This document shows, one piece after another, positions 1 to 7,953 of a stretch of DNA of 64,000 bases. Location: assembly GCA_946407015.1 (NCBI GenBank), contig CAMJML010000014.1, positions 31,817-95,816 of the forward strand, in the 5' to 3' direction. The notes under the pieces were generated by a model. The model was not told where the DNA came from. It did not search any database and saw nothing but the letters and a program-made list of their open reading frames with translations. This DNA comes from an uncultured Selenomonadales bacterium (GTDB lineage Bacteria; Bacillota; Negativicutes; DSM-1736; Dendrosporobacteraceae). The position numbers were made by a program, and so were the translations under genes. Numbering within the stretch: position 1 is the stretch's first letter; each line of letters opens with the position of its first letter.

Positions 1-1
1 C

Positions 2-1555
2 GGTGGAAGGCTGTACATCGATTTATCGGAGGCTTTTCAGTATCGTCTGGGCAGAAAGTTATTACCGGCACTCATCAGGAATGCTGACGAAACGATAGGC
101 CGCGCCTTACAGGTATTTAATCAGCGGATGGGTCATGAAAAAACAGGCTCGAATAAAAAAATCAGCTTTGCGTTGACACGCAGGTCGATGGCTTTTGGAC
201 TAAAGGTTTTTAAAACATTGCTTTATCGTAAGGAATCAGGCTTAATCGAACGAATCGGCCATTTATTTGCGCAACAGTTGGAGTTGAACCGGGACCGAAT
301 CAGCCGGAAGAAAGGCGTTGAGCGGATAAAAAATATTCAAGCCCTGTTGCCGGAATTGTTTCCATTTGTATTTAGCCATGTTGGCCCCTATGTAGCAACC
401 GGTGTGTTAACTTTTCGTCTCATCCATCAATTGGCCACCCACTGGCTGGAAGATGTCGATCAGGAACTAAGTGGCATCAGCAAAGCACCGGTTGGAAATG
501 TGACCAGTGAAATGGGCTTGGCGCTTGGTGATGTGGCGGATTCTATACGCGGCAACTCTGAACTTGTTGAATATTTACGCCATGCCGTGGACGCAGAGTT
601 TTTAACCGGATTGAATGGGCTAGCCGGTGGCAGCGGGGCAAGGGAAGTATTTCAGCAGTTTCTGGATAAGTATGGTATGAGAACAACCGGAGAAATCGAT
701 ATTACCCGGCCAAGATGGCGTGAGGCTCCTACCCAACTGGTAGGCGCTATCCTCAGTCATGTGGAAAATAGCACGGCAGGTGAGCATCGCAAAAAGTTTC
801 AGCAGGGTGAACAGCTTGCTGAGGAAGCAGCCCATACCTTATTAAAAAGACTGAAGTTTACCCGGTGGGGTTTTTTTAAGGTCAAACTGATGGCCCGGCT
901 TATTGCCGTATACCGGATGGTCATCGGCCTCCGTGAACACCCAAAATTTTTTATTGTCCAAAATTTTGACATGATCAAACAGGCTATCTTGCAGGAAGCG
1001 CAAGTGTTGCTGGACGAAAACATTTTGGAGCAATTGGAGGATATTTATTGGCTGACACTGGATGAGTTGATTCATGTCATAACAACACGGCAAGTAGATA
1101 AAAAACTGCTTGCTGTGCGCCGTGAACAGTTTGAGTACTGCCTGAAGCTGGTTCCGCCACGCGTCATGACGAGTGAAGGCGAGATTTTAGACGGATTGTC
1201 CAAGAGTAAATCCCTTTCGCCGGATACTCTTATCGGCAGTCCGGTTTCAGTTGGCATTGTTGAGGGGCGTGCGCGGATTGTCACCAATTTATCTGAAGCC
1301 AAGTTAGCCAAAGGCGATATTTTGGTGGCACCTTTTACCGACCCAGGCTGGACACCGTTGTTTTCCCTCGCTGCCGGCCTGGTGACAGAAGCAGGCGGCT
1401 TGATGACCCATGGGGCGGTAGTTGCCCGTGAATACGGGATTCCGGCGGTAGTGGGCGTCGACGGGGCAACCCAAAAAATCAAGGATGGCCAGTTTATCCG
1501 TATTGACGGCCGTACAGGATCTATTTCCTTACTCAAAGAAGCCGCTAAGCCTTAA
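2..1555 (+). CDS. PEP synthase / rifampicin phosphotransferase-like enzyme, 3' part
   Basis: The gene enters from the left edge: the frame is open from base 2, so no start is visible and the first internal ATG at 128 is not the true start. The 517 visible residues cover the end of the PEP/pyruvate-binding region, a long helical linker and a C-terminal PEP-utilising mobile domain. That domain carries GGLMTHGAVVAREYGIPAVV, with the phosphorylatable His, as in phosphoenolpyruvate synthase, pyruvate phosphate dikinase and rifampicin phosphotransferase. Family knowledge says the phospho-His domain swings between an ATP-grasp domain (outside the window) and the acceptor site. The acceptor, pyruvate or another small molecule, cannot be read from this part. 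The stop overlaps the convergent AlaX-type gene by 11 bp. Confidence 0.85.
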   Translation, partial: GGRLYIDLSEAFQYRLGRKLLPALIRNADETIGRALQVFNQRMGHEKTGSNKKISFALTRRSMAFGLKVFKTLLYRKESGLIERIGHLFAQQLELNRDRISRKKGVERIKNIQALLPELFPFVFSHVGPYVATGVLTFRLIHQLATHWLEDVDQELSGISKAPVGNVTSEMGLALGDVADSIRGNSELVEYLRHAVDAEFLTGLNGLAGGSGAREVFQQFLDKYGMRTTGEIDITRPRWREAPTQLVGAILSHVENSTAGEHRKKFQQGEQLAEEAAHTLLKRLKFTRWGFFKVKLMARLIAVYRMVIGLREHPKFFIVQNFDMIKQAILQEAQVLLDENILEQLEDIYWLTLDELIHVITTRQVDKKLLAVRREQFEYCLKLVPPRVMTSEGEILDGLSKSKSLSPDTLIGSPVSVGIVEGRARIVTNLSEAKLAKGDILVAPFTDPGWTPLFSLAAGLVTEAGGLMTHGAVVAREYGIPAVVGVDGATQKIKDGQFIRIDGRTGSISLLKEAAKP

Positions 1556-2765
1556 CCGAGAGTGCAGCCAGCATATTGGTTTTTGCCTGTTCCAGCAGTT
1601 TTGGCAGACGGGCTTGGCCAACAAAGCCTCCCTGAGCCGTACGGGCGTTTCCACCACCTTTACCTCCCACTGATTGCAGGCTGGATTTGAGCTCGGCAGC
1701 CATATTAAGCCCGATATCAGGCGAGCAGGAGAAGTGAATTTGATGCCTGGTATGATCTTTATTACTTGTACCCAACAGGGAAACAGTGCGTTCATTGGCC
1801 GTTAATGCAGCGGCTAGCTGATTAAGATCAGCCAGGCTGCTGTCACTAAAGCAGATCATTTTAATTCCGTTTATGCTTTCAGCTTGAGCGAACAACGTAT
1901 TAGCCAGCTGCTGGTTGATTGTTTTTTTCGCATTGCTTAATTCTTTTGTTAATTGTTTTAAGTGGGCGGTCTGCTTGGTGAAAGCCGGTAGAATTTGATC
2001 AACAGGAACAGAGAGTTCTGAAGACAGTTGCGAGGCAATCCTGTTTTTCTGCTCGTAATCGGTCAGAGCGCGATTTCCACAGACAAAATCAAGGCGAATG
2101 CCTGTCTTGATCCGCTCCCAGGCACGAATTTTGATCAAACCTACTTCACCGGTAAAAGCGGTATGAGTTCCGCCACAGGGGCAACAATCAAAGTCTTCGA
2201 CGGTGACAATTCTTATGGTTTCGTAAACCTTGGTTACATCTTTGCGGAGCTTGAAACCGGACAGTTCGTCTTTAGGAACTAAGGAACAGTGAATAGGGCG
2301 GTTGGCAAAAACAATTTCATTGGCAGCGTATTCGACCTGCTGTGCTTGTTCAGGGCTTAACTCATTTAAGGGGAGATCAATTTGGGCCGATTCATTTCCT
2401 AAATGAAAGCCGATATTCGCTGCCTGTAGCACTTTTAAACAGGCTCCGGATAAAATATGCTCCCCGCTATGCTGCTGCATATGATCAAAGCGCCTGTTCC
2501 AATCAATTCTTCCAGTTACTTTGGTGTCATGAAGCCGCTCCGGGAGAATATGAATGACCACATTTTCTTCTTGGTAAACGGCAATAACCGGAATATCATT
2601 TAAAGTTCCGGTATCAAAAGGCTGGCCACCGCTTTCCGGATAGAAAGCGGTTTGGTCCAATATGACCCCCCAGCGCTGTTCCGGATATTCAAGAACTTCT
2701 AATACCTGAGCATTGAATTCTCTGATATAACTGTCGCTATGAAACAATTTTAAGGTTTTCATCAT
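1545..2765 (-). CDS. Alanyl-tRNA editing protein, AlaX-L type with DHHA1 domain
   Basis: This 406-residue protein hydrolyses mischarged tRNA(Ala), such as Ser-tRNA(Ala), in the cytosol. It lacks an aminoacylation domain, so it is a free-standing trans-editing factor. The N-terminal part matches the second additional domain of AlaRS (FYPESGGQPFDTGTL). The zinc and catalytic residues sit in HMQQHSGEHILSG and in CCPCGGTHT. The C-terminal half has a coiled-coil segment and a DHHA1-like glycine-rich end (SVGGKGGGNARTAQGG). The start is ATG at 2765, preceded on the minus strand by AAAGGA with a 7-nt spacer. It is convergent with, and overlaps by 11 bp, the PEP-synthase-like gene. Confidence 0.9.
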   Translation of the reverse strand: MMKTLKLFHSDSYIREFNAQVLEVLEYPEQRWGVILDQTAFYPESGGQPFDTGTLNDIPVIAVYQEENVVIHILPERLHDTKVTGRIDWNRRFDHMQQHSGEHILSGACLKVLQAANIGFHLGNESAQIDLPLNELSPEQAQQVEYAANEIVFANRPIHCSLVPKDELSGFKLRKDVTKVYETIRIVTVEDFDCCPCGGTHTAFTGEVGLIKIRAWERIKTGIRLDFVCGNRALTDYEQKNRIASQLSSELSVPVDQILPAFTKQTAHLKQLTKELSNAKKTINQQLANTLFAQAESINGIKMICFSDSSLADLNQLAAALTANERTVSLLGTSNKDHTRHQIHFSCSPDIGLNMAAELKSSLQSVGGKGGGNARTAQGGFVGQARLPKLLEQAKTNMLAALSVKA

Positions 2766-2835
2766 CCCAATATCCTTTCAGTGTTTTTATTTTAAGTTTG
2801 TATTACGCAAAATTCAGGAGGCGTTTCGCAACTTA

Positions 2836-2871
2836 AAAGGACTGACTAGTTACAGCACCAGTCAGTCCTTT
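2836..2871 (-). terminator. Hairpin terminator downstream of the small hypothetical gene
   Basis: Perfect 12-bp arms (AAAGGACTGACT at 2836-2847 and its complement at 2860-2871) enclose a 12-nt loop. On the minus strand the stem ends in a short T run. It lies between the hypothetical gene at 2957-3283 and alaX. Confidence 0.6.
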
Positions 2872-2956
2872 GTTAGGCTAGTTAGAGTCAGACTCGGTGA
2901 ATGAGAGCTGATTAGCCTAGTTTTTGTGTGAAGGGGCAAGGACTGACGTTGCGTGG

Positions 2957-3283
2957 TTACTCGCTGTCTATGGCAGTCCGCTTTTTTCGATAGGTATCCC
3001 AGGATTCCAGTATTTTCATACGTGAAAAATCCAGGCGGCTGGCAATAATTTTTCCTCCTGCACGTTCATGCTCTGTCGATAGATCATAGAGGGAATTTGT
3101 GATTCCCCCAACCATGGCTGTAAGGAGATCCTGCAAAGCCTGATCAGAGTGAGAGAGTTGTAATTTTGGTTCTAATAATGCTCCTGAAGGCTGAAGCAGT
3201 GAACGGATGGCTTCAATAGCCTGAGGGAGCTTGTCTGCGGGCAGTTGATTGAGTAGTTCCAGTAATTCATCTTTTTGGTTCAT
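2957..3283 (-). CDS. Hypothetical protein, 108 aa
   Basis: This is a 108-residue soluble, mostly helical protein that I do not recognise. The N-terminus (MNQKDELLELLNQLPADKLP) is a leucine-rich amphipathic helix and the C-terminus is basic (DTYRKKR). It has no cysteines, no signal peptide and no membrane segment. The start is well supported: on the minus strand AGGAGA precedes the ATG with a 6-7 nt spacer. It is probably monocistronic, with a hairpin terminator downstream. A regulatory or adaptor role is possible, but nothing in the sequence proves one. Confidence 0.7.
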   Translation of the reverse strand: MNQKDELLELLNQLPADKLPQAIEAIRSLLQPSGALLEPKLQLSHSDQALQDLLTAMVGGITNSLYDLSTEHERAGGKIIASRLDFSRMKILESWDTYRKKRTAIDSE

Positions 3284-3455
3284 TCGATTTCTCCTAACAA
3301 ATGAGCTTCTCTTACTCTAAACTATATAAGAAACGGAAGAAATTAGCAATGCAAACCTCCTATGAAAATAGGTCGGGCAAATGGTAAATATTACTGATGG
3401 AAGTTTACCGATGCTGGTGATAAAGTGGTCTTGTAGTTTAAGGAGGGAAATCATC

Positions 3456-3530
3456 GTGCATACATATCTGTGGTCTACATTGGCTGCTGTCATTGTAAAA
3501 GTCACTAGCAAATGTGTCGTCTATTTTTAG
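3456..3530 (+). CDS. Candidate 24-aa hydrophobic peptide
   Basis: A GTG codon follows a near-ideal Shine-Dalgarno (AAGGAGGGA at 3440-3448) and opens 24 codons before TAG. The peptide begins MHTYLWSTLAAVIVKV, which could form one short membrane helix, and ends SKCVVYF. About 100 nt upstream lies a structured stretch: a CCTAT-GAAA-ATAGG hairpin, then a GGTAAA/TTTACC stem. The ribosome site is the main evidence. The peptide matches no family I know and may be a regulatory or leader peptide. Confidence 0.35.
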   Translation: MHTYLWSTLAAVIVKVTSKCVVYF

Positions 3531-3648
3531 CTGTTTGTTTCCAGACCCATGACAAAATCTTCTAACATGCAGCTGGAATCTTAGCAGTGACTGATGAAGT
3601 AAATTGGCCAATGGTGCTGCGGTTTTTGTTGGAATTTGTAACTTATTG

Positions 3649-3676
3649 TTGATTTTTTTGGTAAATCGCTTATAAT
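3649..3676 (+). promoter_or_regulatory. Promoter of the c-di-GMP riboswitch / chemoreceptor transcript
   Basis: TTGATT (3649-3654) and a consensus TATAAT (3671-3676) are separated by 16 bp. Transcription would start near 3683, about 27 nt before the riboswitch aptamer, as expected for a riboswitch leader. Confidence 0.6.
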
Positions 3677-3709
3677 TAACAATTAAGATCGATATATTCC
3701 TGAAATGAA

Positions 3710-3785
3710 TAGGCAAACTTATCGAAAGATAAGGACGCAAAGCCATGGGTCTAAAGACGTTTGTACATGATCGCCAGGCTGCCAC
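3710..3785 (+). promoter_or_regulatory. Cyclic di-GMP-I (GEMM-I) riboswitch aptamer
   Basis: The stretch matches the conserved core of the class-I c-di-GMP riboswitch. AGGCAAAC opens the aptamer at 3711, followed by a CTTATC-GAAA-GATAAG tetraloop hairpin, then GGACGCAAAGCC (3733-3744), GGTCTAAAG, and the closing CCAGGCTGCC near 3774-3783. A rho-independent terminator follows within 25 nt. The RNA would therefore switch transcription of the downstream chemoreceptor according to c-di-GMP level. Whether ligand turns the gene on or off cannot be decided by eye. Confidence 0.88.
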
Positions 3786-3804
3786 TTGACATAAGTGTTC
3801 GATG

Positions 3805-3829
3805 CCAGACTTTTATGTCTGGTTTTTTT
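3805..3829 (+). terminator. Riboswitch expression-platform terminator
   Basis: CCAGAC (3805-3810) and GTCTGG (3817-3822) form a hairpin with a TTTTAT loop, followed by seven T residues. It lies between the c-di-GMP aptamer and the chemoreceptor, so it is the likely regulated terminator. It contains the ATG at 3802-3804 region in frame with the chemoreceptor, which argues against that ATG as a translation start. Confidence 0.8.
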
Positions 3830-3888
3830 ATGTGTTTTTTGGCGGGTTATGGCTAACGTCTTCAAAAGAAGCGAAAAGGGGTAGAAAA

Positions 3889-5607
3889 ATGTTACAATGG
3901 TTCCAAAATCTGAAGATCTTAGCAAAAATCATGGTGTCGGTAGTCATTGCATCGCTTTTTTTATTTGCCGTCGGCGGAATTGGTTATTATTACACCAGTC
4001 AGATCAGCGAGCAAATGTCTGTGATGTATAGCGAGCGGCTGCTGCCGATTAAAAGACTCAATGAGACGCGCCACAATTTTAGTGCTGTTCATGGCATGAT
4101 TCTCGAAGTCATTTTGGGTAATCCCGACAAGGCTAAAGAACAGCAAATCATGCAAGAGATCAAAACATTGGCTGAAGAGACCAATCGAACGTTAGAAGAT
4201 TATAAAAAATCAAAGCTGACAGCTTTTGAACAAGCGAAGCTCGTTGAGCTGGACCAAGCCATTGGTTCCTACCGAGTGGAAAGGCAAAAGGCACTCGCTA
4301 TGGCGCAAGCCGGTCAAAAGCAAGACGCTTATCAATATTTTTCCCAGAATGCCAACAAACCCTTGGAGCAAGTTAAACTTATTTTAAAAGAATTAGCCGA
4401 TCACAGTGCAAAAGAAAGTGAAGCAGCGAATAAGAGCGGTGAGGCAGATGCCTTACTGGCTAAATCGCTGATCGGCATCATGACGGTCTTGTCAGTGGTG
4501 ATATCCAGTGTCATCAGTTGGTTATTGGCCAGAATGATTGCACGGCGGCTGGGTAATACGGTTTTAACCTTAAATCAGGTTGCCGGTGGTGATTTAACCC
4601 GGGAAGTAACCGTCATGTTTCATGATGAGATCGGCCAGATGGGAACGGCGCTCAATGCGACTGTCCGCAACTTGAATCATTTGATTGGCCAAGTTCGGAT
4701 GCTCGGTGAGCAGGTAGCTGCGTCTTCCCAGCAGCTTACGGCTAGTTCCGGTGAGTCTGCTCAGGCTACGAATCAGGTAGCCAATAGTATTGCCGATGTG
4801 TCAAACGGAACAGAACTTCAGGTTCGTGCTGTGGATGCAGCTTCCACCGTTGTGGAGCAAATGTCTGCGGGAATCCATCAAATTGCTGCGAATGCCAATT
4901 TAGTTGCCGATGTTTCGGGAAAAGCCGCTACGGCAGCTCGTACTGGAGAAACCGCAGTCAATTCTGCCGTTGCTCAGATGAGTAATATTGAAAAAACCGT
5001 GGTCAGTTCGGCACAGGTTGTCGAAAAGCTTGGTGAGCGTTCCAATGAAATTGGTCAAATTGTCGATACTATTTCAGGCATTGCCGGTCAGACCAACTTG
5101 TTGGCACTCAATGCCGCGATTGAGGCTGCCCGAGCAGGAGAACAGGGACGCGGCTTCGCTGTTGTTGCGGAAGAAGTCCGGAAGCTGGCTGAGCAATCTC
5201 AAGATGCGGCCAAGCAAATTGCCGGCCTGATTCATGAAATTCAACAGGACACAAGCCAAGCTGTAGGTGCTATGAGCGATGGAACGAGAGAAGTAAAAGT
5301 CGGAACAGAAGCGGTGGGCATTGCCGGTAAGGCGTTTGTGGAAATTGTTGCCTTAATCGAGCAGGTTTCCGGGCAAGTAAAAGATATATCGGTTTCCATC
5401 CAACAACTGGTTGGCGGCAGTGAAAGAATTGTTGAATCAGTGCGGGACATCGACCGGACGAGCAGAGAAACGGCCGGGCTAGCACAAACCATGTCGGCAG
5501 CGACGGAAGAACAGTCGGCCGCTATGGAAGAAATTGCAGCTTCAAGTCAAAGTTTGGCCAATATGGCCCAACAGCTTCAAACAGCCATTACCAAGTTTAA
5601 GGTGTAA
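3889..5607 (+). CDS. Methyl-accepting chemotaxis protein under c-di-GMP riboswitch control
   Basis: This 572-residue membrane chemoreceptor has TM1 at about residues 10-33, a four-helix-bundle sensor region at about 35-188, TM2 at about 190-212, a HAMP linker and a long cytoplasmic coiled coil. The coiled-coil tip ([20 protein letters not shown], from about residue 417) binds CheA and CheW. The C-terminus has adaptation-region glutamine/glutamate clusters and no CheR-tethering pentapeptide. The frame is open from an ATG at 3802, but that codon lies in the riboswitch terminator. The ATG at 3889 has AAAAGGGG 8 nt upstream and begins at the expected basic N-terminus. The sensed ligand is unknown. 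Expression is linked to c-di-GMP. Confidence 0.93.
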   Translation: MLQWFQNLKILAKIMVSVVIASLFLFAVGGIGYYYTSQISEQMSVMYSERLLPIKRLNETRHNFSAVHGMILEVILGNPDKAKEQQIMQEIKTLAEETNRTLEDYKKSKLTAFEQAKLVELDQAIGSYRVERQKALAMAQAGQKQDAYQYFSQNANKPLEQVKLILKELADHSAKESEAANKSGEADALLAKSLIGIMTVLSVVISSVISWLLARMIARRLGNTVLTLNQVAGGDLTREVTVMFHDEIGQMGTALNATVRNLNHLIGQVRMLGEQVAASSQQLTASSGESAQATNQVANSIADVSNGTELQVRAVDAASTVVEQMSAGIHQIAANANLVADVSGKAATAARTGETAVNSAVAQMSNIEKTVVSSAQVVEKLGERSNEIGQIVDTISGIAGQTNLLALNAAIEAARAGEQGRGFAVVAEEVRKLAEQSQDAAKQIAGLIHEIQQDTSQAVGAMSDGTREVKVGTEAVGIAGKAFVEIVALIEQVSGQVKDISVSIQQLVGGSERIVESVRDIDRTSRETAGLAQTMSAATEEQSAAMEEIAASSQSLANMAQQLQTAITKFKV

Positions 5608-5623
5608 AGTTAAGCTCAAATTC

Positions 5624-5663
5624 AAATGGGAGTCCCTGGTGTGGATTTCCATTTATTTTTTTT
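5624..5663 (+). terminator. Terminator of the chemoreceptor gene
   Basis: A 12-bp stem (5624-5635 with 5643-5654, two G-T pairs) with a 7-nt loop is followed by ATTTTTTTT. Confidence 0.75.
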
Positions 5664-5673
5664 GCAAAAAGTA

Positions 5674-5702
5674 TTGCATAGAGTGGACAAAAACATTAAA
5701 AT
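5674..5702 (+). promoter_or_regulatory. Arginase promoter
   Basis: TTGCAT (5674-5679) and TAAAAT (5697-5702) are spaced by 17 bp, 46 bp upstream of the arginase start. No obvious dyad operator was seen next to it. Confidence 0.55.
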
Positions 5703-5748
5703 AATAATTTGTTAGATCTAAATTTTTTAGAAAGGTGGTGAGCGTGAT

Positions 5749-6708
5749 ATGAAGAATTCTATCTCCGTCGTAGGTGCGCCAATGTGGCTGGGACAAACAC
5801 GCTATGGCACCAATTTAGCCCCTGATGCGCTGCGGGCAGCCGGTCTACTGGATCGTCTGCGTCTGGAAAAGCTTGATATTTTGGATTTAGGCAATATTCC
5901 TATCACCACCACCGGGCAGTTTAAACCCAGTGAAGCAAATGTAAAAAATCTAAAGTCCATTGTTGCCGCCTGTGAAAAGATTGCCAAAAGTGTTTCTTCG
6001 ATTGCGGCCCATGGACGTTTTCCGCTCATTCTGGGTGGTGACCACAGCATTGCGATTGGCACTTTGGCTGGATTAAATCAGCATTATCATAACCTTGGGG
6101 TCATTTGGTTTGATGCCCATGCGGATATTAATACCCCTGAAACCACGCCGAGCGGCAATATTCATGGTATGCCATTGGCTGTCAGTATGGGGATTGGCCA
6201 TGAGCAGTTGGTCAATGTCGGTGGCGATCATCGCAAAGTGAAACCGGAAAATCTTGTTTTTATTGGTGTCCGTGATATTGATCCGGGTGAAGTTGAGTTT
6301 ATTCAAAGGAATAACATAAAAATATATACGGTTGAAGATATTCAGCGGTTGGGTATGGAGGCCGTTATTGCTGAGACGGTACAGTATTTAGCAAAATGCG
6401 ATGGCATTCATCTAAGCTTTGATCTTGATGGGATTGATCCGCTGGTTATGCCTGGTGTTGGAACACCGGTAGCCGATGGTGTCAATTATTCAGACAGCCT
6501 GTTCGCGTTACAGCGTCTGGCTGAGCTTGGGGTTATTACATCTGCTGAATTTGTGGAACTTAATCCACTGCTGGATAAAGACGCAAAAACGACCCGGTCT
6601 GCTATTGATCTGATTACAGCTTTTCTGAGTGCGGATGAATATCGGGAAGCAGCCTTTGAAATAAACACCTGGAAATTAGAACTGACAGCAGCAGCGACGA
6701 AGTTATAA
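5749..6708 (+). CDS. rocF: Arginase
   Basis: The enzyme hydrolyses L-arginine to ornithine and urea in the cytosol with a binuclear manganese centre. All metal-binding motifs are present: GGDHSIAIG, FDAHADINTPETTPSGNIHG and SFDLDGIDP. The C-terminal EFVELNPLLD is typical of arginase. The 319-residue length is close to the family norm of about 300. The motif spacing and the PSGNIHG loop favour arginase over agmatinase. ATG 5749 follows AAAGGTGGTGA. It is monocistronic, with its own promoter and a strong terminator. No ornithine aminotransferase or urease lies nearby, so the product is probably used elsewhere, for example for proline or polyamine synthesis. Confidence 0.92.
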   Translation: MKNSISVVGAPMWLGQTRYGTNLAPDALRAAGLLDRLRLEKLDILDLGNIPITTTGQFKPSEANVKNLKSIVAACEKIAKSVSSIAAHGRFPLILGGDHSIAIGTLAGLNQHYHNLGVIWFDAHADINTPETTPSGNIHGMPLAVSMGIGHEQLVNVGGDHRKVKPENLVFIGVRDIDPGEVEFIQRNNIKIYTVEDIQRLGMEAVIAETVQYLAKCDGIHLSFDLDGIDPLVMPGVGTPVADGVNYSDSLFALQRLAELGVITSAEFVELNPLLDKDAKTTRSAIDLITAFLSADEYREAAFEINTWKLELTAAATKL

Positions 6709-6724
6709 GATTCATAAAAATGAG

Positions 6725-6768
6725 AAAGAGTGTCTGAAAAGCTTGCCAAATCAGACACTCTTTTTCTA
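6725..6768 (+). terminator. Arginase terminator
   Basis: Perfect 13-bp arms (AAAGAGTGTCTGA at 6725-6737 and its complement at 6751-6763) enclose a 13-nt loop and run into TTTTTC. Confidence 0.85.
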
Positions 6769-6899
6769 TTTAAGTACTTCGGGATTCGAGATGACCGGCA
6801 AATTCAGGGGTATCAGTAGATGCTAGCGGATTTTAGGTACAAACTTATTGGGTTACCTATGCCCGAAATATTTTACAGGTGTTTGCAGCTAGAAAGGGA

Positions 6900-6938
6900 T
6901 TTTACAAAGGAATGTAAAATGTATGTACATGATATAAT
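6900..6938 (+). promoter_or_regulatory. iclR-type gene promoter with candidate operator
   Basis: An extended -10 (TGATATAAT, 6930-6938) lies 20 bp before the gene. Just upstream is a perfect dyad, TTTTACA-N6-TGTAAAA (6900-6919), and then a palindromic ATGTACAT (6923-6930). The dyad covers the -35 region, so autoregulation is plausible. Confidence 0.5.
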
Positions 6939-6958
6939 ATTTTGATGAGGAGAATTCC

Positions 6959-7732
6959 ATGGCCAAAGAACCGGAATTGATTCACTCTGTTGATCGGGCA
7001 CTTGATATTTTATTATTATTGCAGCAAGAGGGCAAAGAAATGGGGGTTACCCAAATCAGTACAGCCTTGGGCATGTATAAGAGTACGGTCTATCGGACGT
7101 TACATACTTTGGAGCATAAAGGCTTTGTGCAGCAAAATACGGATAACGGCAAATATTGGCTGGGAATCAAGCTGTATTCTCTCGGCATGCTGATTCGGGA
7201 AAAATCACATTTAACCAGTGTGGCCTATCCTTATGCCAAGGAGCTTTCGGAAAAGTTCCGTGAAGTTGTCCATCTGTCAGTCCTGGACCAAGGCGCCGAG
7301 CATTATCCTAAGCATATTATTATTGATAAAATTGAAAGCCAGCAGGTGCTTAGCCTGACACCGCCGATCGGCTCAAGTGCCCCCTGTCATTGCTCGGCAG
7401 TAGGCAAATGCTTGTTAGCCTTTGGTGGGAAACGGTATGCTGAGAAATTTGTTGGTAGCGCGCTGCCCCAATATACAAATAAAACGATTGTTCAATGGGA
7501 TGAATTGCTCAGTGAGTTAGCCAGCATCCGGCAGCAAGGCTATGCGGTTGATGATGAAGAACTTGAACTTGGCTTAACCTGTATTGCCGCACCTATTTTT
7601 AGAGACAGCCATGAAGCGATTGCGGCACTTAGCTTATCGGGGCCAACTTCACGGATAAGATCAGACCGTTTTAACGAAATGGTGACGGAAATTATCCGTA
7701 TCACGCAAAATATATCCCGGCAATTGCGCTAA
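6959..7732 (+). CDS. IclR-family transcriptional regulator
   Basis: The protein has 257 residues, the usual IclR length. Residues about 8-70 form the winged helix-turn-helix (SVDRALDILLLLQQEGKEMG, then KSTVYRTLHTLEHKGFV). The rest is the IclR effector domain with SSAPCHCSAVGKCLLAF, where the family binds small carboxylic or keto acids. ATG 6959 follows GAGGAG at good spacing. The gene stands directly upstream of buk-ptb-vor on the same strand, and paired palindromes sit before buk. It is therefore the likely regulator of that operon, perhaps responding to a branched-chain 2-oxoacid. The ligand assignment is inference. Confidence 0.9.
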   Translation: MAKEPELIHSVDRALDILLLLQQEGKEMGVTQISTALGMYKSTVYRTLHTLEHKGFVQQNTDNGKYWLGIKLYSLGMLIREKSHLTSVAYPYAKELSEKFREVVHLSVLDQGAEHYPKHIIIDKIESQQVLSLTPPIGSSAPCHCSAVGKCLLAFGGKRYAEKFVGSALPQYTNKTIVQWDELLSELASIRQQGYAVDDEELELGLTCIAAPIFRDSHEAIAALSLSGPTSRIRSDRFNEMVTEIIRITQNISRQLR

Positions 7733-7762
7733 CCCCTGTATTCCTTGTGATACAGGGGTTTT
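7733..7762 (+). terminator. Terminator of the IclR-type gene
   Basis: CCCCTGTAT (7733-7741) pairs with ATACAGGGG (7750-7758), followed by TTTTCATTTT. It starts immediately after the stop codon. Confidence 0.8.
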
Positions 7763-7893
7763 CATTTTGCTAAGTGTAGCATACAAACATACGCTGACTG
7801 AGAATGTCTCTATAGTATGTATACGTGAATACTTAGGATGAGCAAAAGGAATAATTTCAGCTGTGATGAATAAGTTTAATTGAAATGTAAAAT

Positions 7894-7918
7894 CGGAACA
7901 ATGTTCCGTAGAACGGAA
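7894..7918 (+). promoter_or_regulatory. Overlapping palindromic operator upstream of buk
   Basis: CGGAACA-A-TGTTCCG (7894-7908) is a perfect 15-bp palindrome. It overlaps a second one, TTCCGT-AGA-ACGGAA (7904-7918). GGAA/TTCC half-sites are typical of IclR-family operators. A TAAAAT that could act as -10 lies directly upstream (7888-7893), so a bound protein would block or modulate initiation of buk-ptb-vor. Confidence 0.6.
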
Positions 7919-7953
7919 CGATGTGATTCTGTAGAAGGATAGTGAGGGTGAAT

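Noticed and set aside
1072..1536. 154-codon minus-strand open frame inside the PEP-synthase-like gene
   Set aside because: It is antisense to a strongly conserved domain, has no ribosome site and no family features.
2874..2924. TAGGCTA/TAGCCTA stem followed by GTTTTT as a plus-strand terminator
   Set aside because: The stem is only 7 bp with a 32-nt loop and no plus-strand gene ends there.
3339..3430. Calling a second c-di-GMP riboswitch
   Set aside because: Only partial resemblance: the GGACGCAAAGCC core and the closing helix are missing.
3802..3888. Upstream ATG extending the chemoreceptor by 29 residues
   Set aside because: The codon lies in the riboswitch terminator hairpin and has no ribosome site; the extension is not chemoreceptor-like.
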